A DNA stretch of 64,000 nucleotides from Knufia peltigerae (lineage: Eukaryota; Ascomycota; Eurotiomycetes; Chaetothyriales; Trichomeriaceae). This document shows positions 53,575 to 63,353 of the stretch, piece by piece (position 1 is the first letter of the stretch; each line of letters opens with the position of its first letter). Where the stretch lies: contig JAPDRN010000011.1 in NCBI GenBank assembly GCA_030247855.1, positions 372,001 to 436,000 of the forward strand. The letters are read 5' to 3'. The position numbers and the translations under genes were made by a program. The notes under the pieces are model-generated. The model had not been told where the DNA came from, did not search any database, and saw only the letters and a list, made by a program, of their open reading frames with translations.

Positions 53575-54139
53575 GCTTACTATCTATGGTAGTTTTCGAT
53601 CGTGTGTGGAGTGGCGAGGTTTGATGTATTGATTGTCCTACTTTCTATCGGCCTCTGTGCTACTGGCCATATCAAAGATCAAAGTATTACTGGGTTGAAG
53701 CCAACTGATCAAACTTGTCATGCTTGTGTGATATCTTTAGTGTCCGACATCATTGCTGGCTTTCGCGGGCGAGCCCCCCACCATCTCGTTCTTCCAGAAA
53801 ATATATACAACATTGCCTGGAACCCCTACTTTCCCATTCCGACGTTGGACAAAGCCCTCACGACTTTCGGAAGTAAAGTCACCAAGTATGACTCCTTCTT
53901 GTGTGTATCCTTGGTGGAACAAGTGGCTTTGAATGAGAAAGACATTATGACACTTCTGTCTAGGTATGGCTGAGTAACCATGTATCCAAAATTTCTTTAG
54001 TACAGAGTCGGAGGTGGAAGTCCAGGCAACGTGTGGCACACGGGGTCTTGAGGTTCTGATCGAAACCCGTTCCCAAAACCCTGTGAACAAACACAAGGGT
54101 ATCGTTTCTTCCACGACGCAAAACAATCGTGAGGGACTC
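53575..54139. other. convergent 3' flanks
   Basis: 565 bp between reductase and pinin-like stops. A 123-codon plus frame (53602-53973) begins 28 bp after the reductase stop but has no domain, and is treated as chance. Confidence 0.5.
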
Positions 54140-55247
54140 TCAGTAGATGACGTCGTCCTCTTGACCCCTCTCCAGCTCTTCACCACCATGGTCGTCGTCT
54201 TTGTTTGCGCTGGTGGACCGTTGCTCCTCTTCCTTGACCTCCTCTTTCGGTGGCGGCACTTCTACTCTTGGAGTCATCTCAACGTCCTCCTTTTCAGGCT
54301 TGCTCGGCGGCGCATTTCCGTCACCGTCACCATCACCAGTTACCGGACCGGGACTGGGCCTGTTCCGTGACCGCTCCTCCTCGTCGACTTCAGAATTCAT
54401 CGTCACGTCCTGATCTCGCTTGCTCTCGGGACGCCTCCTGGGTTCAGGATGTGGCTGCTGCCGTTTCGAATCAAACTCGTCCAGTTCTCGCCGAATGGTC
54501 TCCTCTGCCTCGTTTATCTGGCGCTTAATGGTATCTTCTTCGTGCTCCCTCAGTTCCCACGGTTTATAGTACTGCGAGACAAAAAGTTTAGCTTCCGAGT
54601 TCCCCAACAGAGTTCAAGTGTACATAACATACCAATGGAGGGTTCGTTGTCGTCTTCAACGACCGAGCAGTAGCTCGCAGATTTCCGTGTCTGATTCTCA
54701 TACCGTCCGCGTCCCAGCTACGCTGTTCGATCCGTCTCGCGCGGTTCAGTTCCTCCTTTTTCCTACGAGCAGTGTCGGCCAACTCTTCATTCTCCCGCTT
54801 CAGTCTCTCTCTCTGCCGGTTCTCAATCTCCTCGCGCCGCGAGTTGCGTGCAGATGCTGCTGCGTTCGTGCCAGCCGTGGCCGCCGATTTGGACGGTCTC
54901 GACGATTGCGACAGTGTCCCCAGCAACGAACCAAAGAGTCTTCGGTTGCGCGACTTGTCCTGTTCGACGTCGTTCAGTGAGGACTTTCTGCGTCCCGAAG
55001 ACTCCGCTTGACGCGGAGGAGACATCGCGCTCGCACCGTCGCCATTGCGACCGGTCGTTGGTGAATGCGCGGGCGCAGGGGAAGCCGCACGCCGGTCATC
55101 GGACGAGGGCGCATTCAATCGAGGTCGTTTGCTCGAGTCCGAGTATACGGACGACTGTCGTCGTTTGAGAGACGTGGTCTGTGTAGGGTTCTCGGGTTGA
55201 GGTTGGCTTTGAGGTTCGTCCGGTACGACGACGGCCGAGGAAATCAT
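54140..55247 (-). CDS. pinin/SDK/memA domain protein
   Basis: Exons 55247-54633 and 54571-54140 splice in phase (PPL|YYKPWELRE) to 348 residues. The central region matches the pinin/SDK/memA domain: RNRRLFGSLLGTLSQ followed by a long charged helix (EEIENRQRERLKRENEELAD). In animals pinin is an exon-junction and splicing factor of the PSAP complex; fungal members are poorly studied nuclear proteins. N-terminal and C-terminal parts are Ser/Pro- and Glu/Asp-rich and probably disordered, with the basic stretch KRRQSSVYSDSSKRPR near the start. It is head-to-head with PHF5A/RDS3, another splicing gene. Confidence 0.88.
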
Positions 55248-55727
55248 GGTCGAGGAAAGCGTTTCCTTGCTCTCTAAAAATAAGGTCGAGAAGATGGGCG
55301 TGAGTTCGATCTCGGTGACTGGGTTCTATTGATATTCACATATCGACTCAACCGTTATGAGTACTTGGAAACCACATACAGCCTTGGTATCGGGGTTAGG
55401 TAAAAGCTGCCGCCGTCGAAAAATATGGAGATTGAAAGAGTCCGTACTCCATAGTCCGAGTCCTATCAAAGAGGTACAGTACGGGTACTCTTAAGGCTGG
55501 GAGGCGTTGGAGATGGCAGCACGTGCTCACCGCTTTTATTACTTAAATAATTTGCGGAGAAGCTTTTCGCCTCACAGGGCTTAGAAATTCCTTCCGCAAG
55601 GCTGCCTCTACTGAGTCTATCTTTCCATACTTTTCTACTCGACTTCGACGCCTGTACGACATAAATACCTCCGCCATTCGCAGACCCAATCCAAAAACCA
55701 ATCTCATCCCAACACTGTACAATAACA
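55248..55727. other. bidirectional promoter region pinin / PHF5A
   Basis: 480 bp between divergent starts; contains GTACGGGTACTC-like repeats near 55440-55490. No gene seen. Confidence 0.55.
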
Positions 55728-56060
55728 ATGTCTCGCCATCACCCCGATCTCGTCATGTGCCGTAAAGCGCCCGGCATCTCTCTCGGTCGTCTCTGCGACA
55801 AATGCGACGGCAAATGTCCCGTCTGCGACTCCTACGTCCGACCCACGACCCTGGTCCGAATCTGCGACGAATGTTCCTTTGGCAACTACCAGAACAAATG
55901 CGTCGTGTGCGGCGGCGAAGGAATCAGTGACGCGTTCTACTGCTTCGAGTGTACGAGGCTGGAGAAAGATCGAGAGGGGTGTCCGAAGATTATCAATCTG
56001 GGTTCATCGAGGACGGATCTGTTTTACCAGAAGAAGAATTTCAGGACTCAACAGCACTGA
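55728..56060 (+). CDS. PHF5A/Rds3 SF3b subunit
   Basis: Small zinc-knuckle protein of the U2 snRNP SF3b complex that helps recognise the branch-point adenosine. Intronless, 110 residues, one of the most conserved eukaryotic proteins. Repeated CxxC pairs bind three zinc ions: CDKCDGKCPVC, CDECSFG, CVVC and CFEC. Start MSRHHPDLVMCRKAPG and end QKKNFRTQQH are standard. It shares its promoter region with the pinin-like gene, itself probably a splicing factor. Confidence 0.98.
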   Translation: MSRHHPDLVMCRKAPGISLGRLCDKCDGKCPVCDSYVRPTTLVRICDECSFGNYQNKCVVCGGEGISDAFYCFECTRLEKDREGCPKIINLGSSRTDLFYQKKNFRTQQH

Positions 56061-56949
56061 TGAAACGTCTTTGCATCATCAGGACCATCTTCTTCATCTT
56101 CACCTTCATACCAATATCAAAAAAGTTCGCGGGGAGTGGATAACATTGAACGACCTGATCACATTTTACGGCTCGGTCTTGGGAATACCGTCGCCACCAG
56201 CAAAGAAGCGGAGGTAGATGCATTCACCCTGTCGGATCCACGAGTCGACGAGCCAAGAAACCTCTGCGACGATTTACGATGGAGTTATGTCCTTTGTAGC
56301 CGTGTTTGGGGATGTCCGAGAAGGCCGAGCACATTCAATTTCGACGGACACGATATCAGAGCTGGTCGAGCTACATTTCAACCGTTCGATTCTGCGGCAC
56401 ACAGCCGTAGAGAGGGGAAATTTAGTTCAAGCAACAATCACTCTCCGACGACCGATCCCAACGACTACTATCTGTTTCAAAGCATTGGTCACATATGCCC
56501 CCAGATACATCCGGGTCCCAGCACGCTTCCTCATACATTCCGCCGCTTGTCGCAGTTTGTTCGACGGTACAAGTCTCGATGCTATACCTATCGAACACTA
56601 TGGCGCATCGAACAATGCGACACTTGGGGATTCAAGCCCGGGAAAAGGGGATTGGTAGCGCATGGTAGACCCTGGAGAATCTCCTTTCAATTCTGCATTG
56701 GAAGAGGCTATGCTGTTTAGATAGTCAACCAGATGACAACGGGGATGGACTATCAGAAATCAATCAAAAGCGAGAACCACATCAACCTTCATATTATACT
56801 CTTGTTCCATGTCCAAACTTGTTTTTCTCCGTGCAACGTGAACTACCTCAAGAGTGTATTCCCCTGGGGCCGCCTTTCCATCGCTATGCTGAAGTGCTAC
56901 CTCTCGCTCCCTAGAACAACATCCATTCAAGATCTAACTAGAGCCACCC
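56061..56949. other. convergent 3' flanks with overlapping open frames
   Basis: 889 bp. Two overlapping plus frames (56136-56720 and 56218-56658) of 195 and 147 codons have no domain. The lack of stops may be chance or the remains of an old gene. Confidence 0.4.
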
Positions 56950-58145
56950 TCATCTCCTGCCTGGCCTCTTTGGCCTCGCGAAACCACCCCCTCTAGGCGT
57001 GGCCGTGCCCGAGCCTGGTGCCGAGGTCGCCACATCACCATCGTCACCGTCTCCGGCCCCGACACTCAACCCTCTGACCTCCTCCTCCAGCCGGCCGTCC
57101 AGTTCATCTGGGTCTCCGGCCTCCAGCCTCTTCAAAACCTTGACGCCCTCGCCCTCGGCGGTGTGCAACAGGCCCCTCCGGGAACTGGCGTAGACCATTC
57201 GTTCCTTGACCCTGCTCACGCCAGGACAGACGTAGATGAAGACGGCGCCTCCGGAGACCGAATAGAACGTATAACTCGGCCTGTCCGTGGGGATCAGCCC
57301 GACGACCTGCGCAACACTCACACCGTCGTGCCTCGCAATCAAGGTCGTGGTCTCGCTGGCAACCTCGATGCCCAACTGTACGGTCAACCCTTCGGCCCCG
57401 TTCACCAGGGCGCCCAACGCCTCGCGGGCGTCGTCGGTGATCTTCATCACCACGCCACTCCTCCCCGCGCCGGTCCCGTCTCGAGAGCCGATGACCCCCC
57501 CGCTGCCCCCTTCACCCATGAGGTCCCGGCCCCGAGTACCGTGGCGCTCCTCCTCCTCCGCTCGCTTGACGGCCTGGAGTTCTCGCTCCTCTGTGCTCAG
57601 CAAACCCACATCGCCGGCTCCGCCGGCACCTCCACCGCCGGCAGGAGCAGGAGGTCCCGCTCGCTCGTCCCACTGCGCCGGGTCAAGGACCTCTTCTCTC
57701 TCCGTGAGGAAGACGGTCTCGTCGAACTTTTCGCCTCCGAGTTCCCGGACCAGCGTGGCCCGTGTGGACGCGAAGAGGGTCTTTTGCCGGACGGGCGCGC
57801 GGGACGGGATGTACGTCACCGCCACGAGGGAAGGGGACGACGGCGCCCGGCGGAGGAGGAGATAGAGCGGTGCGGTCGGCGTGAGGAGCGAGTCGAGAGC
57901 GGACAGGCTGGACGAGAAGGTCGCGGAGGATGAAGAGAAGGGCACGGCGTCGAGAGGCGTCAGGGATTCTTGGGTTATCGTGATCGGGAGGGCGAAGAGG
58001 GATTCGGTGTCTGATGTGAAGCGTGTGAATGCATCGTGTAGTTCGGCCGATGCTGTTGGTGTATTAGCGTCAGTATCGCCGCGGCCGCCAAGGGGGGGTT
58101 CAGCAAGAGGAAAGAGTAAGAGGTACCTGATATTCCGGACTGCAT
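56950..58145 (-). CDS. twinfilin
   Basis: Actin-binding protein with two ADF/cofilin-homology domains that sequesters ADP-actin monomers and caps filament ends in the cytosol. A 19-nt first exon (58145-58127) and a second exon (58052-56950) give 373 residues starting MQSGISASAELHDAFTRF, the diagnostic twinfilin start. ADF-H1 covers ~1-140 and ADF-H2 ~215-335 (KITDDAREALGALVNG; YTFYSVSGGAVFIYVCPG). The linker is Gly/Ala-rich (PAPAGGGGAGGAGDVG; GEGGSGGVIG). The basic tail ARPKRPGRR fits the phosphoinositide/capping-protein-binding tail. The frame extends upstream to 58233 without the short exon, but lacks the family start. Confidence 0.95.
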
Positions 58146-58991
58146 TGTCAATATACAACAATGGAAGATGGGTGACTTGGGTAGAGACGTGGGCGAAAGG
58201 TGGGATGATCTTTGAGGAATGGTTTAGGACCAAGGTACAGAGTGCGAGTCTGCTCGACTGGGGTCAATGTTCCAGGGTTGGTGTTAAAACTTGTGTGAGG
58301 AGTAAGGACATCCAACAGGTGCTTTTAGATACACAGGAGTCTTTCTCTTATTAAAAAGAACCTTGGGTTGAGTTTGAATGGAATATCGGCCGAGAGACTT
58401 GTCTCGAGGCCAAAAGCTGTTGTTGACAACGAGGCTCATTCAGGATGACTTGGACCCGAAACAAGCGGGGCACCCAACGATAACGCAGCCCAAGTATTAA
58501 TACAGCCCACCTCTATGCGAGTACGAGTACGAATACCCCCTGTCCAAGATGCCTATTGTGGTTCATACGGACTGTATCCTAGTTGAATAGCTGTAGCACT
58601 CAGTGTGGAAACGATATGTACGGAGAGCGCTCAGAAATTGCCACCAGGCATCACGATTCTTTCGATTCGAATAGACTGGTGCCTACTCTGTAACGCGGTT
58701 AATCCTTGTCCTTACAGGTGTAGATGATACTCTTGTTCTTCACATTGTCCCTTACTGGAGCAATCTATGTACAAATGTGCTCTGGAAATGACAACATCGC
58801 GGTGGTATATCCCCCTCAATATAAGCAAAGAACTGGTTCTGGCTTTGGATATCGTCGCTCCAGAAAATGCAAACAATTACCGGGCCTTAAGGTACCTGAG
58901 ATATAGGTACCTAGGTAGGTAGACACTTGTGCTCTCCTTACTCTTCTCATCCAATTTCCCTCTCGCATCGGTATCAACCAAAATTACACTC
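58146..58991. other. twinfilin 5' flank and carrier 3' flank
   Basis: 846 bp. Contains GAGTACGAGTACGA-like (near 58515) and TACCTAGGTAGGTA (58905-58922) short repeats. No gene seen. Confidence 0.5.
58905..58922. repeat. (TAGG)n short repeat, second copy
   Basis: AGGTACCTAGGTAGGTAG, near-identical to the element at 29581-29597, 70 bp beyond the carrier stop codon. Confidence 0.7.
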
Positions 58992-60045
58992 CTACTCTTC
59001 GTAATTTCCAGTCCCAAGGTTCAACCAATTGCTGGTCTCGATATGGCTCTTCAAAAACTCATACACGGTAAACGTCACGGCCTGACCGGGCGCGACCCTC
59101 ATTACTCTGGGAGTGATACCCTTGTAGAACGCTCTGAAGCCTTCTTGCTTGAACATGTCTTTTGAGATGGCCACGATTCTCGACACGGCCGTCTGCCCAG
59201 GCTCGGCGGGCGTCTTTTGTAACCTCGTCTTGATGGTGTCGATGGGCGCGTTCGAGAAAGGTCCCATAGCACCACTGATCAACCCGATCAAGGTGGTCTG
59301 GTAACTCGGCAGGTTCTGCCCCTGGTACTCGGGCTGCCACCGTTGCAGGATCTCCTTGAACTCTGTGTAAGCTGTGAAGTTGACGGCCTGGTTCGTTCCC
59401 TGTCGCAGCGCTGTCAACGATACACCACGGTACAAGGCTCCGAGTCCTTCCTCGCGGACAACGGTCAACAGCGCGTGCGGCGCGCTTCGATACTTCGGAA
59501 CGTCGAGGGGATCGCTTAAGCTGTGGTATTGCGCCTGCATGCGAATCTTGACGACCTCCATCGGTGTCACGACAGCAACGGCTTCCGTTACACCGGCACT
59601 CAGTCCAGCTGTGCGAGCGCAGTTAGCAAAAACAATTCCAGCAGGCCCAAACCAACTTCAGCGACGCTTCACCGTGTCACGTACCTAGAAAAGTCGCCCT
59701 CGACGTAACAACCCCATCCTTGTCCGCTAATAATTGCTTGTACCACTCGTACGACGTGAACCGGATAGCCATTTTAGGTACGATACCCGTCAAGACGGCT
59801 CCGAGGCCCTTGTATAGCCCAAACACGGTTTCCCGCTTGACGATGTCTCTTCCCGTCGCGACAAAGCCACGCTTCTTCTGTCCTGGTGTCCGCCCTCTTC
59901 TTGACAGTTGCATTCGCACCTTTATTGTGTCGAGTGGATGGCACACGAGGGCCTCCATCATACCGGCACCGCCTCCGGCGATCAGGTTAACGGCCGCAGA
60001 GGCGGGCTTCTTGCCATGCTCGCCTTTTACGCTTTTGGCAGACAT
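58992..60045 (-). CDS. mitochondrial succinate/fumarate carrier (Sfc1-like)
   Basis: Inner-membrane carrier that exchanges cytosolic succinate for mitochondrial fumarate, linking the glyoxylate cycle to gluconeogenesis. Exons 60045-59685 and 59608-58992 give 325 residues. The three carrier repeats carry their signatures: CHPLDTIKVRMQ, VTPMEVVKIRMQ and NAPIDTIKTRLQ, each with the adjoining membrane span pair. The sequences NLIAGGGAGMMEALVCHP and GLSAGVTEAVAVVTPMEVV are typical of the Sfc1/Acr1 group, so I favour that substrate, but related dicarboxylate or tricarboxylate carriers cannot be excluded. N terminus is hydrophilic and Lys-rich (MSAKSVKGEHGKKP). Confidence 0.92.
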
Positions 60046-61580
60046 TGTGAGGAAGAGCTAGGGCTTTGCCTGTTATACTCGTACGACACGACGGTATAGT
60101 ACTGAGCTCAGTCGTTCTTTTGTTCGCTCGCTCGCTCGACCGTTCAGAGGTAGAGAGGTATGCGATTCGAGACGCGCTTCGTGAGTAGCAGGTCTATACA
60201 GCATCCACTTTGAAGAGCGTGTCCAAGAGGTATAGAGAGGTAGGTAGATAGGTTTAACAGGAATGTTCTATAGACACAACAGTACGCGCACCCAAGCCGG
60301 AAACAAGGAGAATGATGTAGTGGCCAGGCCAAGCTGCCTCTGAGGAGAGGAGACGATGATCTCGAAAAAAAAGTGAGAGGAGAAATGTCAGGCAGAGAAC
60401 ACGAGGCACGCGGAGGGTGAGGTCACTTCTTCTACAAGTAGAGAAATCCAGCATCTAGTCATGTCAATCAATAGCAAGCCGTTCCACTCCGAATCCAAGG
60501 CGTGAGTCTGAGAGTTACCTTAGGAGCATCAAAAAAAGCCCTTGTCCTTTCCGCCGAGGTACAAGATGAGTGGCCAGGGATCCATCGAGCCGCGGGAGGA
60601 TTAATTAAATGGGAGAAGGCTGTGGCGCTTTGGCATCATCCCGACCCAGGAACAGGACGAGGGGTGAATGGAGAATAATGGAGACACAAGAGTCGAATCG
60701 CTTCCGGTGGGGAGGGGGGACGAGGATGGTCGATGGGGTTGTTCATTCTGACGCATTATTCTTTCACGTAGAGCAGAGAAAAATCATGTCATGGCTTTGT
60801 CTGTCTTCCGATGATTGATGACTCTCTCTTTGTCCATTGCCCTCGTACAATAAGAACTGCTGCAGGTAAAAAGTGCGGGGGAATCAGCAGCGCAGGCAAG
60901 TCGAACATGTGATAAAATTCTATATTGTCGGCAAAATAGTTATTCCATGTTCCTTTCATGTGCCCTCGACCTCCAATCACCCCGGGTGCATGCTTTTACC
61001 TTGCATGATCACAAACACCTAACAATTATGACTGATTATTTGGACCTCTTCTTTCAACCATTATTCCCGTACTCGTCGTACCTCTGACGGTCTCCAGTCA
61101 TTCACACGCACACGGATCCTTCCTCGGTCAACTCCCAGATAATAATTTTCCCGGGGCCCATACCGAACAATTACCGGACAGCCGACCGTGATAGAATCTG
61201 GACCATCAGCTGCAGCCTTTCCCGAATCTCTCCGAGCCACCGGAAGGCCTCATGTGGCGTTGAAGCAGCGTCCGTATAATCAAATCGTCCTCTTCCGACA
61301 ATCGGAACCGTGGACCTCGGATCCTGTTACCATGTGTTGATTGACTCATAAACAAAAGGTTTTCGTCTGGGAATCAAATGGTAAATCGTCCGTCGAGAGG
61401 CAAATGCAGTGGCCGAACAGGTCGACTTGATTCTACACCAAAAACTCTCATGGCAAGAGCCGAGACATGTGAAGAGCTGATGATGACATTGGAACGTATT
61501 CGTCTGAGGTTTAGTGCTTTGGTCCAGCAAGGCTATGCTATCATGAAGACATATGCGAGCGTACACACATATGGTCTCCT
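60046..61580. other. intergenic, no gene seen
   Basis: 1.5 kb. Small open frames of up to 88 codons, none with a domain. Carrier promoter at the left (GCTCGCTCGCTCG repeat near 60125-60137) and transcription-factor 3' flank at the right. Confidence 0.5.
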
Positions 61581-63353
61581 TCATATCTCTGAGGTCTTAT
61601 CACCTTCATCTTGTTGGCTCAAGCAATCCCGTGTCTCGGCATAAACTGCCCTCTGCAGGAGCCATGACAATTTGCTCAAATTCCCAGGTTGGAGGTATTG
61701 CAGCAAGAGGAATCTCTCGTTCACGGGTACAAAATCGCGCCAGGTGAAAATATTCAGCTTCCTCGCAGTACTTTGAAATTTCACTCCAAACCACTCTTGA
61801 TTTTCTACCAATTCGCTCACCACAGCCCCCACAGCCGCGACCCAGAACAACAAGACCTGCTCCTTTTCGCTAGGGGCCTGTTTCAGATGATTTTGCAAGA
61901 TACTTCCGAGTCGATTGCGCAGTGGTCTCGCATCGATCGTGGCTCGAACTGTCGGCGCACTCTTGTCCTTTGAGGTTGGCGCATAAAAGGCACTAGCTGG
62001 CACAAAAGCCAACCACGCAATGAGTGCAAGTCTAACACAGTCTTGCAATCTTCTGCTGTGGTCATTCAAGGAGCGCCTACCTCGGGAAGAGGGAGCGGAA
62101 TCATCTTTGAAAGCAATCAGCTCATCCGCGATTGACCACGCACGAGCCAGCGCCCAGTCGCGATCAGGCATTGTGGTGTCCTCAGGTACCCCGATCCAAT
62201 GACACTGAATGACACAGCACAAATCCAGGACCTTGTCGAGCAAGCCTTGGAACTTTGGTGTAAACAATACCGATTCACCCACTTGTTGATTGGTCAATCC
62301 TCCACCCATCACTTCTCTCCCTTGTCCACGAACGGCGGCAGTTGCACTCACCCTCTGCTGATGAGATAGCTCGTCCGTCTCCCACCTGTCTTCAATCAAC
62401 GGTGGAGTCTGGGTGGCGGCAGCCTGAAACCGGTCGGCAATCCACAGCATTCGTCGCAGGTCGAGGTCGAGTGTCTGGAATCCTCCCAAAAACGTGTTCG
62501 TCAAGTACATGATCATATTGCCATGTATGCGCACTCCATCCCAATTCCGGCGATAGCTCTCAACTGCCCATAGGAACAATATGCTCGTGATCAGCTGTTG
62601 GGTTATAGGTCGACCTTGTGCTAGATATGCTCTTGTCAGTCGCAGTGCAGCATCGGCCAATTGTTCAGGCAAATCAGCCTGGGCGAAGTATGTCCGGTCA
62701 ACGTATTTCATGCGGGCACTTGCAACAGCGAGAAGCGCGAGAGTGTGCAGCTCCTCGTTGAGAGCGTTGCGTACGAACTGCAATGCTCGATTTGACGGTG
62801 GTAGCGTTGACCGCCTCGACAATACAGACATATCAGACCTCGTCACGGCAGGGAAATGCCTGAAGACAAAATACTCCAGCATCCGATACTTTTCGGCGTT
62901 CATGGACAGTTTGAATTGCGCGAACGGTTCCACAGATCCCCAATTTGGTATCTGCATTGACAGACTACCGCATTCATGTTGTGGCTGCTTGTCATCGTTT
63001 CGGTCATCTTCCTCCGGTGAAGTGGTAGTGGATTTAAGTATGGTTTGCTTGATCGTGTCCGATTCTCGAACCTCCGATACCGAGACCGCGGGACGCATTG
63101 CCAGATGACTAAGAGAGTGACATCTGCTTGGAGCGGGCGAAATGTATGTCCATCCGATCGGTACTCTTGATCGTTTCAACTTCCTTCTCCTTTCTCTCTC
63201 CTTGTTGTAATCTCGAGATTTTTGCGCATGCTGTTGGATCTCACGACGCCCGTCGACGTCATCTCGGCTATTGGTCAGAGACATCGAGGAGACGGTTTTG
63301 TTGACGAACAAGAGGTCCGGCCTTGTTGGTGGCGGGCATCTCGACTGGTGCAT
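61581..63353 (-). CDS. fungal-specific transcription-factor-like protein
   Basis: Intronless, 590 residues. The N-terminal segment LLFVNKTVSSMSLTN then RREIQQHAQKSRDYNKERERRR is a signature seen in many Pezizomycotina regulators that lack or have lost a zinc cluster; the basic stretch could be a nuclear localisation signal. The region from ~165 to ~520 is helical and resembles the fungal-specific TF (Fungal_trans_2) domain (FVFRHFPAVTRSDMSVL; ALLAVASARMKYVD; LITSILFLWAVESYRRN). No Zn2Cys6 cysteine array is visible in the frame or just upstream, so DNA binding is uncertain. Target genes are unknown. Confidence 0.8.
   Translation of the reverse strand: MHQSRCPPPTRPDLLFVNKTVSSMSLTNSRDDVDGRREIQQHAQKSRDYNKERERRRKLKRSRVPIGWTYISPAPSRCHSLSHLAMRPAVSVSEVRESDTIKQTILKSTTTSPEEDDRNDDKQPQHECGSLSMQIPNWGSVEPFAQFKLSMNAEKYRMLEYFVFRHFPAVTRSDMSVLSRRSTLPPSNRALQFVRNALNEELHTLALLAVASARMKYVDRTYFAQADLPEQLADAALRLTRAYLAQGRPITQQLITSILFLWAVESYRRNWDGVRIHGNMIMYLTNTFLGGFQTLDLDLRRMLWIADRFQAAATQTPPLIEDRWETDELSHQQRVSATAAVRGQGREVMGGGLTNQQVGESVLFTPKFQGLLDKVLDLCCVIQCHWIGVPEDTTMPDRDWALARAWSIADELIAFKDDSAPSSRGRRSLNDHSRRLQDCVRLALIAWLAFVPASAFYAPTSKDKSAPTVRATIDARPLRNRLGSILQNHLKQAPSEKEQVLLFWVAAVGAVVSELVENQEWFGVKFQSTARKLNIFTWRDFVPVNERFLLLQYLQPGNLSKLSWLLQRAVYAETRDCLSQQDEGDKTSEI

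Noticed and set aside
53602..53973. 123-codon frame just after the ferric reductase
   Set aside because: No recognised motif; probably within the reductase 3' untranslated region.
56600..56660. tRNA-like GGATTCAAGCC B-box near 56630
   Set aside because: No matching A box or acceptor stem at the right distance, so not a tRNA gene.
57163..57933. 256-codon plus-strand frame
   Set aside because: Antisense to twinfilin; low-complexity Arg/Gly-rich translation.
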